From a virus, in IMG/VR virus record IMGVR_UViG_3300033141_001847, positions 1 to 42,740 of that record: DNA of 42,740 nt. One strand, written 5' to 3'. The translations under genes were made by a program, and so were the position numbers. Shown here one piece after another: positions 28,515 through 36,304 of the stretch. Every line of letters begins with the position of its first letter. Positions within the stretch are counted from its first letter, which is position 1. The notes below the pieces were generated by a model. That model made no database searches. It worked only from the letters and a program-made list of their open reading frames with translations, and was not told where the DNA came from.

Positions 28515-28887
28515 TTCTATTCCTCCACGTAATGCTTTTTACTTTTTCTATCACCGTTCCTGAACCGCTTAAGCAATGAATGAATTTACCAGCTCCGATA
28601 TAAACACCGACGTGCATCGGGTGAGCTTTCAAACGAAATAAAATAACATTGCCCACAGAAGGCCTAACTTCAGTTATCCAATCACACTTTTCTTCATCAA
28701 TTGCCTTGGCCAATACCTTTGCATCTGCAGTATTCTGATATTTTTCTGTGTATGTGGGTAACTCTATGTTTAAAATATCTCTATAAATAAGAAATACTAT
28801 CCCCCAACAATCACACCCACCCAAACTTCGACCCTTCTCAACAAATGGTATTTTAGCATATGCTGTAACATCCAGTTCCCGTCCCAT
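28486..28887 (-). CDS. NlpC/P60 peptidase domain tail protein, lambda K-like (133 aa)
   Basis: Catalytic Cys in GGCDCWGIVF (residues 23-32), His in HPMHVGVYIG, and a polar third residue in FIHCLSG: a complete NlpC/P60 triad. Lambda K joins this domain to a JAMM domain; here only the peptidase is present. In siphoviruses it helps tail-tip assembly and local wall digestion on entry. ATG shares its last base with the DUF1833 stop, so the two are coupled. Confidence 0.9.
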   Translation of the reverse strand: MGRELDVTAYAKIPFVEKGRSLGGCDCWGIVFLIYRDILNIELPTYTEKYQNTADAKVLAKAIDEEKCDWITEVRPSVGNVILFRLKAHPMHVGVYIGAGKFIHCLSGSGTVIEKVKSITWRNRIVGFYSYKG

Positions 28888-29393
28888 CAGAACAAACCCG
28901 GAAAATTTGAAGGATTCATTGACCCACCAGGGAACGGTTCTGAGAGAAAATTTCCCAATGAAAGAGAACCTGAAATTACTAAGGCATCGGCGGTAACATC
29001 GCTTAGAGTAAAATTGTTAAAGCTGGCCTCCACGACATCAGGCGTTGATGCCAAAACAACTTGAATAGTCACAGTAGGGGCGGAATCAAGTTGACGTACT
29101 GCCAACAATATGGACCGTTCTATATTGTCAATAGATATTTGAGCAGATGAAATTGAATCATCAGAATCGTCAGGAAGAGTTATTTCCATGGGTAAATACA
29201 AATACTGATCCTCGTTGCTCAGTGTCCCCCTTAGTGTTTCACCTTCAATTACAAATTCTTCTTTATTATCAGTCGATATTCGGATAGGAGTTTCCCCAAG
29301 GTCTTCATGGTCTATAGTGAGCAAGATGACTGGAACCTCACCCGTCTCAGGATGATATACAGCGCTACGGAATGTCGCTGAAGTACTTCTCAC
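28887..29393 (-). CDS. DUF1833 minor tail protein, lambda L-like (168 aa)
   Basis: GTG start overlapping the previous stop (GTGA), GGAG 8 nt upstream. The opening (TSATFRSAVYHPETGEVPVI, LLTIDHEDL) and the paired strands (YLPMEITLPDDSDDSISSAQ, IDNIERSILLAVRQL) match DUF1833. Place between M-like and K-like genes is as in many siphoviruses. Builds the tail tip. Confidence 0.85.
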   Translation of the reverse strand: MRSTSATFRSAVYHPETGEVPVILLTIDHEDLGETPIRISTDNKEEFVIEGETLRGTLSNEDQYLYLPMEITLPDDSDDSISSAQISIDNIERSILLAVRQLDSAPTVTIQVVLASTPDVVEASFNNFTLSDVTADALVISGSLSLGNFLSEPFPGGSMNPSNFPGLF

Positions 29394-29743
29394 GGTAGTA
29401 ACTCCATTTCAAGAGGTATCTCGTAGTGTCCTGCTTTCAATATAGCAGTCCACTCTGGCACGGCTTTAATACGCCAAGTACCGCTTACTTTAGTTCGAGG
29501 GTGTACCCAGGTGAACGATAAACTCCCAGATAATAAAGTCTCTTCATAAAATGTTTCGAATGTCGCAAGCTGTGTTGGGCTAAATATAAATTGTAACTTA
29601 TGATCTCTTGTTCCAGCTGATATCCTACGTCGTGATTTTGCTGGCCCAATTTCCATTTTTGAGCGTATTGAGTTTTGAGCAGCTTTCTCTGAATAACCAA
29701 ATACAAGAGGAACTTGTGGAAGCGTTGCTGGCCACGTTGCCAT
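29390..29743 (-). CDS. Minor tail protein, lambda M-like (117 aa)
   Basis: ATG start (MATWPATLPQVPLVFGYSEK) 7 nt after GGGAG; a TTG one codon earlier is less likely. Family pattern: WPATLPQ at the start, RRRISAGTRDHKLQFIFSPT, FYEETLLSGSLSFTWVHPRT and YEIPLEMELLP at the end, as in phage minor tail proteins M and their DUF6441-like relatives. It lies between the tape measure and the L-like gene. Confidence 0.84.
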   Translation of the reverse strand: MATWPATLPQVPLVFGYSEKAAQNSIRSKMEIGPAKSRRRISAGTRDHKLQFIFSPTQLATFETFYEETLLSGSLSFTWVHPRTKVSGTWRIKAVPEWTAILKAGHYEIPLEMELLP

Positions 29744-29746
29744 CAA

Positions 29747-32065
29747 TTATCTCCCGGCCAACTGCGGCCTAGCTCCGTAAGTTGAATTCATTGCTTTAGC
29801 AATACTACCCCGTCCTGAACTGATTGACTTACCTACTATTTCCTCAATCATTATTACGATATTCTTTCCTCCCGAAGCGTTTTTCATTTCTGTAGTAGAT
29901 GCTTGCGCTTTGGATGTATTATTTACAATTACGTTTGTGACTGACCCGCCGCCCAAGCTTCCATTTCTGATTATGTTGGCGTATTCTTTGGGCAACACCA
30001 TTTCTTCTTCATGGATTTGAACCATGGGATTTGCTCCGCTTGGCACATCATACCCGCCTGCAGCACTGGGGACACTTAGGCTTGTCCCTGCAGATCCACC
30101 TATACTACCACCCATTGCACCAAACAGCCCTTGAACCAGTGGCTGTATTATCTGATATTTAATGACCATTTGCGTGAGCATTTTTCCGAACGACTCAAGA
30201 ATACTTCCAAAAGACAACTCTGCGCCAAATACCATATCTGTAAATTTACTACTCATACCATCGGCCCATCCGGCAAACTCCTCTTTCATTTTGGTTGTTA
30301 CTTCGACGTTCTTATCTTTTAGGGCGTCAAGATCCTCTTGCATTCTTACACCGAGGACTTCGTGGGTTTTCGCGCCCCATTCTTCCGTCTGGTTCCCTGC
30401 CTCCACCTGTTGCTGGATTAGGTCACCATAAGCAGCATATTGTTGTTCTATAGCATAAATGGAACGTTGCGATTCTGTCATTACTGCCTGGGCAAGGGTC
30501 TCCTCTCCTGCGATTATCTGACCTACTATCTTTTCCTCGTATTCCAGTTGCCGATTTAGTATCGCCCGTATATCGGCCTGTTCCTTCAACGAATCTTTAA
30601 GTTCCTTGGCTAGCCTCTTTTTATCCGCTGCGTCTGCCTTTTTCACCGCTTCTTGGTTTACTTGCGGGGCAAGTTCAGGAGCTGTAACTTGCTTTTGTTG
30701 CTCGACCTTAAAAGGAGTTGCTAGAAGCTCGATATGAGCCTTGGCGAGCCTTTGCAGTTCAGCTTCTTTTTGCTTGTACCGGCTTTCGTACTTCGCGTTG
30801 TACTCGACAAATTTTTGCATCCTTGCTTCTGAGCTATCAATACCCATCGCCGCCGGTATGGCAGATGGCAAGGAGGCTAGAAAGGTCATCGTCCCGCCTA
30901 CCTTATCGATAAGCATCCCGATCCTTAACATTTCCGCTTTAACTCCCATAGCGCCAAGTTTTAATGACCTGTACGCTCCCCCTATAGTGTTCTGTATATT
31001 TATAGCTAATGGGGTGAGCTCACCACTTGCGTCAACAAGTTTTGCTCTAGTTTGATCAGCCAGTTTGAGAAGGTCTTCATAAATTGGTTTAAAGCCATCA
31101 CGCAAAACACGATCCTTGATCGTAATGAGCGAGGTTCCAACAGCAGCCCATGTTTTTTCTATGAGAGTTGCAGATTCTCCAAACCCTGCCAAGAGTTCGC
31201 CAACTCTTTCAACGGTTGTGCCCTGCTCTTTCCATATTTTCAGGTGTTCTTGTAATTGCGGATCTATTGCTTTAAGTAACTTTGGGAGCCTGTCTGTGGC
31301 ACGGATTTGGCCTTGGAGCAATGCGTTTATTTCCTGCCGCATCTGAATATCTGCATTTTGGCCTGCAGTGACAAGCTTCAGGGCATTGGCTATGTTCGTA
31401 AACCCCTGTACCTGCTTCTGGTTGTTGATGTCGAGCAGCGCCCCATTTTGCGCCATGGTTTCAGCCATAACGCCAAGATCTTTTCCAGTTGCTATTGTTT
31501 TTGAATCTATTTTTTCGAGAGTTACAACCAGCAATCCGGCATATTCATTTGCTTCCTTAAATCCTCCGGCTATGTCGCCCTGTGCTGATTTTTGCGAAAA
31601 AGTAGATATGAAGGCAGAAAGGGAGGCAACGCTTAGCTTGTGATCTTCAACGGCCTTTAGTCCGTCAGCTGATATTTTTGCGGCTGCTCCACCGATAGCT
31701 AACAACATCACTACAGAGGCGGCCTTCGCAGCAGTGCCCAATGCCTTGAATGTTTTATTGCCTTTTTTCTCAAGTGCTTTCAGGTCGTTCTGCATCCTGA
31801 TCCCGACATTGTTGTGAAACTCTGTCGCCATCTGATTGCTTATCCGGCCGGACTTTGCAAGTTTATCTATTTGAGTGTTTAATGATTGGTATTTGCGTTT
31901 GACTTTTACAACAGACCGTTCATGCTCTGGTAATGCAGCCAACGACACCCGGCGTACAGAGGCGGCAGAACGCTTAAACGCCGCGTCTGTCTCTCTAGCG
32001 AACTGTTGCATAGCAACCTTTCCGCCTTTGTTGTCAACGATTACATTAAATTTTAAACTGGGCAT
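29747..32065 (-). CDS. Tail tape measure protein (772 aa)
   Basis: Sets tail length and is injected into the envelope. Helical coiled-coil regions at 20-110 and 440-600; hydrophobic stretch at about 112-130 (AASVVMLLAIGGAAAKISAD); C-terminal lambda-type end (GGYDVPSGANPMVQIHEEEM, VLPKEYANII) with AMGGSIGGSAGTS before it. At about 0.15 nm per residue, 772 aa predicts a tail of roughly 110-120 nm. AGG-like site upstream, 4 nt after the HK97 gp10-like gene. Confidence 0.92.
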   Translation of the reverse strand: MPSLKFNVIVDNKGGKVAMQQFARETDAAFKRSAASVRRVSLAALPEHERSVVKVKRKYQSLNTQIDKLAKSGRISNQMATEFHNNVGIRMQNDLKALEKKGNKTFKALGTAAKAASVVMLLAIGGAAAKISADGLKAVEDHKLSVASLSAFISTFSQKSAQGDIAGGFKEANEYAGLLVVTLEKIDSKTIATGKDLGVMAETMAQNGALLDINNQKQVQGFTNIANALKLVTAGQNADIQMRQEINALLQGQIRATDRLPKLLKAIDPQLQEHLKIWKEQGTTVERVGELLAGFGESATLIEKTWAAVGTSLITIKDRVLRDGFKPIYEDLLKLADQTRAKLVDASGELTPLAINIQNTIGGAYRSLKLGAMGVKAEMLRIGMLIDKVGGTMTFLASLPSAIPAAMGIDSSEARMQKFVEYNAKYESRYKQKEAELQRLAKAHIELLATPFKVEQQKQVTAPELAPQVNQEAVKKADAADKKRLAKELKDSLKEQADIRAILNRQLEYEEKIVGQIIAGEETLAQAVMTESQRSIYAIEQQYAAYGDLIQQQVEAGNQTEEWGAKTHEVLGVRMQEDLDALKDKNVEVTTKMKEEFAGWADGMSSKFTDMVFGAELSFGSILESFGKMLTQMVIKYQIIQPLVQGLFGAMGGSIGGSAGTSLSVPSAAGGYDVPSGANPMVQIHEEEMVLPKEYANIIRNGSLGGGSVTNVIVNNTSKAQASTTEMKNASGGKNIVIMIEEIVGKSISSGRGSIAKAMNSTYGARPQLAGR

Positions 32066-32069
32066 ATAA

Positions 32070-32477
32070 TTAGCCTATCTTTTTTTTAATGCGTTTTAGA
32101 AGGTCTTTTTCTATAGCGCTTGCAACTTCGTTTTTTTTTGCCTCTACAGCAGGCCTCATAAACGGCTGCGCTGGCATTTCACCGCCCCTGGCCCCGAATT
32201 CTACCAAGTGAGCGTGCGGGGCAATCCTGTAATCAACGCCAACATACGCCGACCCTTGTCCAAGGAATTCAGCAGCAACTTTGTTTTGTCTTGCTACAAT
32301 ACCACGTTTAAGATTCCCTGTCTTCCCTATTGGGGCGCGTCGCTTCGCTTCTTTTGCGATAATGTCGGCCCCTATTCCGGCAGAAAAACTAGTCTCACCA
32401 ACGCTCAAGAAGGTGTCTAGTGACTTCAACATCTTCTTGGTTTCCTTGTCCATTTGCATGGTCATTTTAGGGGGCAT
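32070..32477 (-). CDS. HK97 gp10-family tail-completion protein (135 aa)
   Basis: MPPKMTMQMDKETKKMLKSL, then EAKRRAPIGKTGNLKRGIVA (the diagnostic RAP..TG.L...I motif), VDYRIAPHAHLVEFGARGG and PAQPFMRPAVEAKKNEVASA. This is the HK97 gp10 tail-terminator/completion family. It usually lies before the tail tube; here it lies between the tail chaperone and tape measure, an uncommon order. AAGGTG 4-5 nt before the ATG. Confidence 0.87.
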   Translation of the reverse strand: MPPKMTMQMDKETKKMLKSLDTFLSVGETSFSAGIGADIIAKEAKRRAPIGKTGNLKRGIVARQNKVAAEFLGQGSAYVGVDYRIAPHAHLVEFGARGGEMPAQPFMRPAVEAKKNEVASAIEKDLLKRIKKKIG

Positions 32478-32480
32478 CGC

Positions 32481-32762
32481 TCACCTTAATATAGAGTCAA
32501 GATGTTTCTCAACTTCTTCGTCAGTCAATTTGCGCTCCGGAGCTTTCCGAACATGAAACATAAAATTCTCTGGGACAAATGGGTCAACCTTAACTTTTGG
32601 GTCACGGTTCACATTTGCCAATAAGGAGCAAGCAAGACCGTTCCGTTGTTCTGCTCTTATCTCTCCAAAAGGCTCTATGCCGTTATAGTCAATCCAATCG
32701 TTGAACTGTTTTGCTGTCAGTTGTTCCAGCAACATATCAGGGTGAGGATACCCAAGTTGCAT
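32481..32762 (-). CDS. Tail assembly chaperone, T part (reached by -1 frameshift)
   Basis: Second frame of the lambda G-GT type chaperone pair. The sequence (LTAKQFNDWIDYNGIEPFGE, IRAEQRNGLACSLLANVNRD) is the DUF4035/T domain. In the -1 frame the reading continues from the slippery site at 32804-32810 through KLRGEPKRIFSFRLAMQLGY, so the T domain is made mainly as an extension of G. The internal ATG has only a weak ribosome-binding site. GT binds the tape measure and recruits tail-tube protein. Confidence 0.9.
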   Translation of the reverse strand: MQLGYPHPDMLLEQLTAKQFNDWIDYNGIEPFGEIRAEQRNGLACSLLANVNRDPKVKVDPFVPENFMFHVRKAPERKLTDEEVEKHLDSILR

Positions 32763-32810
32763 GGCGAGCCTGAAACTAAAAATGCGCTTCGGCTCGCCCC
32801 TTAGTTTTTT
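32763..32810 (-). promoter_or_regulatory. -1 programmed ribosomal frameshift signal with stimulatory hairpin
   Basis: Coding strand A AAA AAC (32810-32804) in the GCA AAA AAC TAA frame, directly before the G stop codon. Five to six bases downstream the perfect 8-bp inverted repeat GGCGAGCC/GGCTCGCC (arms 32798-32791 and 32770-32763) can form the stimulating stem. The -1 frame is open through into the T domain. Confidence 0.93.
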
Positions 32811-33136
32811 GCCTCTTCCCCGGATATTCCGTTCAGCCTTCTCGCTACTTCTGCCAGTTTTTCAAAGACTTTATTGGATGATCTTATCAGGGCCGGGATG
32901 TCGTCTTCTGAAAAAATCCGTTCACCTTTTTCGTCAACAACGCAAAACGCCACCAGCTTTGGAGAAAACTCAGCCATATCAACATGACCGTCCTTATCTC
33001 CACTTGTGGATGTCCACAACTTAATGTAATCAGCTGCGCCAATTTCAGAGACAATTACTTCTTTTCCTTTCGAGATTTCCACAAGCTCAGTTTTGAGCCG
33101 CATCTCGTTTAATATTTCTGCTTTGTTTAATGGCAT
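32801..33136 (-). CDS. Tail assembly chaperone, G part (111 aa)
   Basis: MPLNKAEILNEMRLKTELVE, then VIVSEIGAADYIKLWTSTSG and KLVAFCVVDEKGERIFSEDD: lambda G / HK97 gp14-like chaperone found between tail tube and tape measure. It ends GEEAKN at the slippery A AAA AAC, giving two products, G alone and G-T. The ratio of the two controls tail assembly. Confidence 0.88.
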   Translation of the reverse strand: MPLNKAEILNEMRLKTELVEISKGKEVIVSEIGAADYIKLWTSTSGDKDGHVDMAEFSPKLVAFCVVDEKGERIFSEDDIPALIRSSNKVFEKLAEVARRLNGISGEEAKN

Positions 33137-33153
33137 AATTTCCCTTGTTTTTG

Positions 33154-33807
33154 TTATGATACGACTATCGCGCCGCTAATCTGCCATTCTGCTTGTCCTG
33201 TTTGGACATCATCAACAGAAGAATCCGGGACAGTGGGGAATTTTAGGCAAGTTGCTGAAAAAGTTCGCGTCTTAGATGGAGATTCCATCTTGTAAGATAG
33301 AATGCTTGACGCTTCAAAAGCTGCCAGCGCAGCTGCTTGACCGGGATCGGACTCCAATACGTGAATATCACAAGCAAGAGACCCGTTGTCCTGCAGTCCA
33401 GTCCGGTATTCTTTGGCTGTAGAGTCAAGGTCTGTCACGTCTATCGTTGATGCTGCAGCCCCTGCTGGCTTGATTGACTTTATTTCTTTGATCTGTATCC
33501 ACTCTGAAGGGGTAAAAGTTCCGTCAGAAGTGTAAACGAGGCCTGTGGTGTTCGCTTCAATGCTAAAAGTATCATCGGTTACATTTTTGATTGTGTAGCT
33601 ATTACCGTTCAAGCCGTTTGTGGCATCAGTACCCATAGTGCCAACGATACCGGTAACAGCCGTAGTGTCACCATTTGATAACCCATGTGCAACTTTTGTT
33701 ATGATTGTCGGGAAACCTGCCGCAGCACCAGTAATTACCACTGGGGTGCCTGAAGACCCGGCGATGGAAAGCTTTGTGCCCTGCGCCAATTGTGCAGAAA
33801 TAGACAT
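33154..33807 (-). CDS. Major tail tube protein, lambda V-like (217 aa)
   Basis: MSISAQLAQGTKLSIAGSSG at the start and ITEIKSIKPA-type segment (IQIKEIKSIKPAGAAASTID, VTDLDSTAKEYRTGL) at 105-145 are typical of V-like tube proteins. An inserted segment at 25-95 (TKVAHGLSNGDTTAVTGI, YTIKNVTDDTFSIEANTTG) is the E1-FCCH-like fold often found inserted into phage virion proteins. It polymerises into the tail tube around the tape measure. Confidence 0.88.
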   Translation of the reverse strand: MSISAQLAQGTKLSIAGSSGTPVVITGAAAGFPTIITKVAHGLSNGDTTAVTGIVGTMGTDATNGLNGNSYTIKNVTDDTFSIEANTTGLVYTSDGTFTPSEWIQIKEIKSIKPAGAAASTIDVTDLDSTAKEYRTGLQDNGSLACDIHVLESDPGQAAALAAFEASSILSYKMESPSKTRTFSATCLKFPTVPDSSVDDVQTGQAEWQISGAIVVS

Positions 33808-33819
33808 TTTATTACTCCT

Positions 33820-34167
33820 TTATTGTGGCCCAATGATAGAAAATTCCATCAACGACCTATATAGTTTTGCATCCTGATCATACATATCCACGGCCATAAG
33901 TGGGATGTTTGATAATTCACTACCTTCCATGGTGGAAAAGACCAACTTCTCAATTGACTTCTGAACTGTGTAAGTACTGGCCCACACATCAACCTGCATA
34001 CGCCTTTTGGAAAGACCGGTTGACCCGTCGTGAGACACATACGGAACGTTGGCTATAACTTGATAGATGATATAGGGCGTTGCTGTGCCCTCTGGTGGCG
34101 TGGTGGGGTAACACCTGTCGCTTACCAAAGTTGCAAGTAATGCCTGAACATCTCCTTCAATTGCCAT
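33820..34167 (-). CDS. DUF3168 tail completion protein (115 aa)
   Basis: MAIEGDVQALLATLVSDRCY, PPEGTATPYIIYQVIANVPY, VSHDGSTGLSKRRMQVDVWA: clear DUF3168, the tail-terminator-like family (HK97 gp10/lambda U neighbours). AGGG 6 nt before the ATG. It caps the tail tube at the head-proximal end. Confidence 0.88.
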   Translation of the reverse strand: MAIEGDVQALLATLVSDRCYPTTPPEGTATPYIIYQVIANVPYVSHDGSTGLSKRRMQVDVWASTYTVQKSIEKLVFSTMEGSELSNIPLMAVDMYDQDAKLYRSLMEFSIIGPQ

Positions 34168-34168
34168 G

Positions 34169-34498
34169 TCAGCCCTGTGTTAATCCGGTTGAACAAAGCA
34201 ACTTCATGTTACGTTGCGAGTCGGGTACCGGGGGAACATTGTGGATATCATAAACAACATCACCATGCACCATCCTCATTGCTGCTGTAATTCCTGACCT
34301 GTATCGTGCGAGAACTTTAACATTTGCTTTTGGGTTTATAGCTTGCGCCGCATATAGCTCGTCACCAGAAAGGCTGACGATCCTAACCCTGAACGTGGCA
34401 ACATCTTCCCACGTTACATCCTGGCCGCCATACTCGGCGTCGAGGGCTGACGTTTTTTCCTGGAAAACGACTCTATCCTTAAGCATCCCGGCTCTCAT
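34169..34498 (-). CDS. Head-tail closure (head completion) protein (109 aa)
   Basis: MRAGMLKDRVVFQEKTSALD, EYGGQDVTWEDVATFRVRIV, SGDELYAAQAINPKANVKVL and YRSGITAAMRMVHG are the SPP1 gp16/HK97 gp7-type head-closure family. ATGA overlap with the connector. Stabilises DNA-filled heads and docks the tail. Confidence 0.9.
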   Translation of the reverse strand: MRAGMLKDRVVFQEKTSALDAEYGGQDVTWEDVATFRVRIVSLSGDELYAAQAINPKANVKVLARYRSGITAAMRMVHGDVVYDIHNVPPVPDSQRNMKLLCSTGLTQG

Positions 34499-35085
34499 AT
34501 CAAACCACCGTCTTTACGAAACGGCCCGAGTAAGCTATCCACACTTAATCTCAACATCCTTGGCACCTGCCCAATAACAACAGCCTCCCTGTGCAAGTAC
34601 CAATGACCAACGAGAAGCTTAATTGCTTGACATATTGGCGTGGGAACATCTCCGGCAACACCATATCCAGTGATAAACTGGACGGTTATAGGGTTAACGT
34701 TCAAAAGAACGTCTGAGGGCCACGTCTCGCCTGTCACGAGAACAGCACGAGCGGGAACGGAATCGGTGTCTTTTATGTAAAGCGAGCTACTAAAAGTATC
34801 CTCAACGCTATCCTCGTCAGTATACTTTACCGACGTAATTTCAGAACACTTACAAAACGGGATCGTTATTTTGTCACCTACTGGCCAACAATCCAACAAA
34901 AGCTTGTAAGTTTGGGTTATAAGCTTGCACCCTAAGTATTGCTCTGTATATTTAGCCGCCGCATCTATCAACCCGGTAATGAGGTCGTCATCCTCGGCAA
35001 ATGTGGGGTCAACAACGCAATGCTCCTTCATGTCAGCAAGAGATACAGGCAACGACGCCGGTGGAGTTATGAGGATAGTTTTCAT
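34495..35085 (-). CDS. Head-tail connector, HK97 gp6-like (196 aa)
   Basis: ITPPASLPVSLADMKEHCVV, DDDLITGLIDAAAKYTEQYL, GCKLITQTYKLLLDCWP, PICQAIKLLVGHWYLHREAV are the gp6/QLRG-like connector hallmarks. Full length. Forms the ring under the portal. Confidence 0.9.
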   Translation of the reverse strand: MKTILITPPASLPVSLADMKEHCVVDPTFAEDDDLITGLIDAAAKYTEQYLGCKLITQTYKLLLDCWPVGDKITIPFCKCSEITSVKYTDEDSVEDTFSSSLYIKDTDSVPARAVLVTGETWPSDVLLNVNPITVQFITGYGVAGDVPTPICQAIKLLVGHWYLHREAVVIGQVPRMLRLSVDSLLGPFRKDGGLI

Positions 35086-35088
35086 AGC

Positions 35089-35625
35089 TTAATTGAAAAA
35101 TTCAATAAATCCGATCATTGCAATGATATCGTTATCCGCGCTTGACGCATCCCAATCTGCAGTAACGTTTAACGACCCGTCTGCCGTGAGATCAACTGTC
35201 ACACCAGCGGCAGCCGTATCATTAACGACAAGTAGCGGTGTTCCCTGCTCGATATTCATGCGCCCAGTTGCAACGACTTTACCAGTTGCACCAGCGGTAT
35301 GGATACGGCCCTCAATTACCATGCGCCATTGCTTGTCGTCCTCATCTGCCAGGCCAACAGTTACCATGCTCAAGATATCGGTGGTGCCATATCTTAGATT
35401 CAAGGTGGCGTCACCAGTTCCAGTGCTGGAAATTTCACCGGCCAAAGTGACCCGGAAACCCATACCAGTTGAGGCTAAAGTGTTTGCATAGATCGTTTCT
35501 GTGAGCATTACCGTTTCAGTGGTGCTGCTCACAAGCTGCTGGTTGCTGGTGATCTTACCACCGGCTATCATTTGTGCGTCACCGGAAAAGATCTGCTTTC
35601 CGTTGACGATTTCACATCGTGTCAT
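35089..35625 (-). CDS. Putative virion decoration protein (178 aa)
   Basis: MTRCEIVNGKQIFSGDAQMI then Thr/Ala/Val-rich beta strands (SSTGTGDATLNLRYGTTDIL, WRMVIEGRIHTAGATGKVVA, VTVDLTADGSLNVTADWDAS). The repeat-like beta sandwich and location between the capsid block and the connector suggest a head decoration or fibre protein. No close family recognised. Confidence 0.66.
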   Translation of the reverse strand: MTRCEIVNGKQIFSGDAQMIAGGKITSNQQLVSSTTETVMLTETIYANTLASTGMGFRVTLAGEISSTGTGDATLNLRYGTTDILSMVTVGLADEDDKQWRMVIEGRIHTAGATGKVVATGRMNIEQGTPLLVVNDTAAAGVTVDLTADGSLNVTADWDASSADNDIIAMIGFIEFFN

Positions 35626-35640
35626 GTCAGTAACTCCCTA

Positions 35641-35763
35641 TCAGCGCCTTTCGCGATGATTTGCCATAACTGCTTTTTCAGTTTTTGGCTTCTTTGTTGC
35701 CACCTCTGCCGGAGGTTTTCTTTTGATCCCCTCCGGCTTGGTGTTTTTTTTATCCTTTGCCAA
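35641..35763 (-). CDS. Small Lys-rich protein (40 aa) in the head operon
   Basis: TTG start giving MAKDKKNTKPEGIKRKPPAE, then VATKKPKTEKAVMANHRERR. It fills the only gap in the tightly packed head operon. No clear ribosome-binding site, but it lies 2 nt after the previous stop. Very basic and disordered; similar small basic ORFs occur near capsid genes of other siphoviruses. It could also be non-coding. Confidence 0.45.
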   Translation of the reverse strand: MAKDKKNTKPEGIKRKPPAEVATKKPKTEKAVMANHRERR

Positions 35764-35765
35764 AA

Positions 35766-36242
35766 TTAATCAACGATAAAGTTGACATCCTTATAACGTG
35801 GGACGACATAGGCAACAACGCTTACAAAGTTGGTAGCCTCACTCGAATCGTCAACTGTACAGCCAAGACAATCAAAATCATTGTTAACATCAAGCCCTGC
35901 AGGGTCAATTTGCATAATGATGATCTGATCTGTAGTGCCTGCAGTACAGTTTGCCGTAATAGCATCAGTAAGCCTGGTCAAAACGCTGGTTGCAGAAATG
36001 TCAGCATTTTTCCAAATTGGCAGTGTATTTGTAATCGCTTTTACCCCGGTTCCGGCAACAGCCGTGGCCTGTGTCGGGTCAATACCGGTTGCGTGGGTTG
36101 CGGCCTGTTTAAACGTGGCAACCAAGAACACCATGTGTGCATTTTTTAGAGAAATATAATCAGTTGTAACACCTCCGTTTGTAGTGGCAGGTGCAGAAAG
36201 TACCACTGGTGTGATTCCTTCAGGTATTTTTAAGTTGTTCAT
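35766..36242 (-). CDS. Structural protein next to the capsid (158 aa)
   Basis: Start MNNLKIPEGITPVVLSAPAT with AGGGG 7 nt upstream. The pattern (VVLSAPATTNGGVTTDYISL, KNAHMVFLVATFKQAATHAT, DPTQATAVAGTGVKAITN, IIMQIDPAGLDVNNDFDC) is a well-known uncharacterised virion protein of lambda-like and Pseudomonas siphoviruses, placed right after the capsid gene. Probably a head accessory or decoration protein. Confidence 0.78.
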   Translation of the reverse strand: MNNLKIPEGITPVVLSAPATTNGGVTTDYISLKNAHMVFLVATFKQAATHATGIDPTQATAVAGTGVKAITNTLPIWKNADISATSVLTRLTDAITANCTAGTTDQIIIMQIDPAGLDVNNDFDCLGCTVDDSSEATNFVSVVAYVVPRYKDVNFIVD

Positions 36243-36304
36243 TTGAAGCCCCTTCATTATTTCCTGCAAGCACGTTACTTTCGTGCCTGCAGGATAATTT
36301 AATA

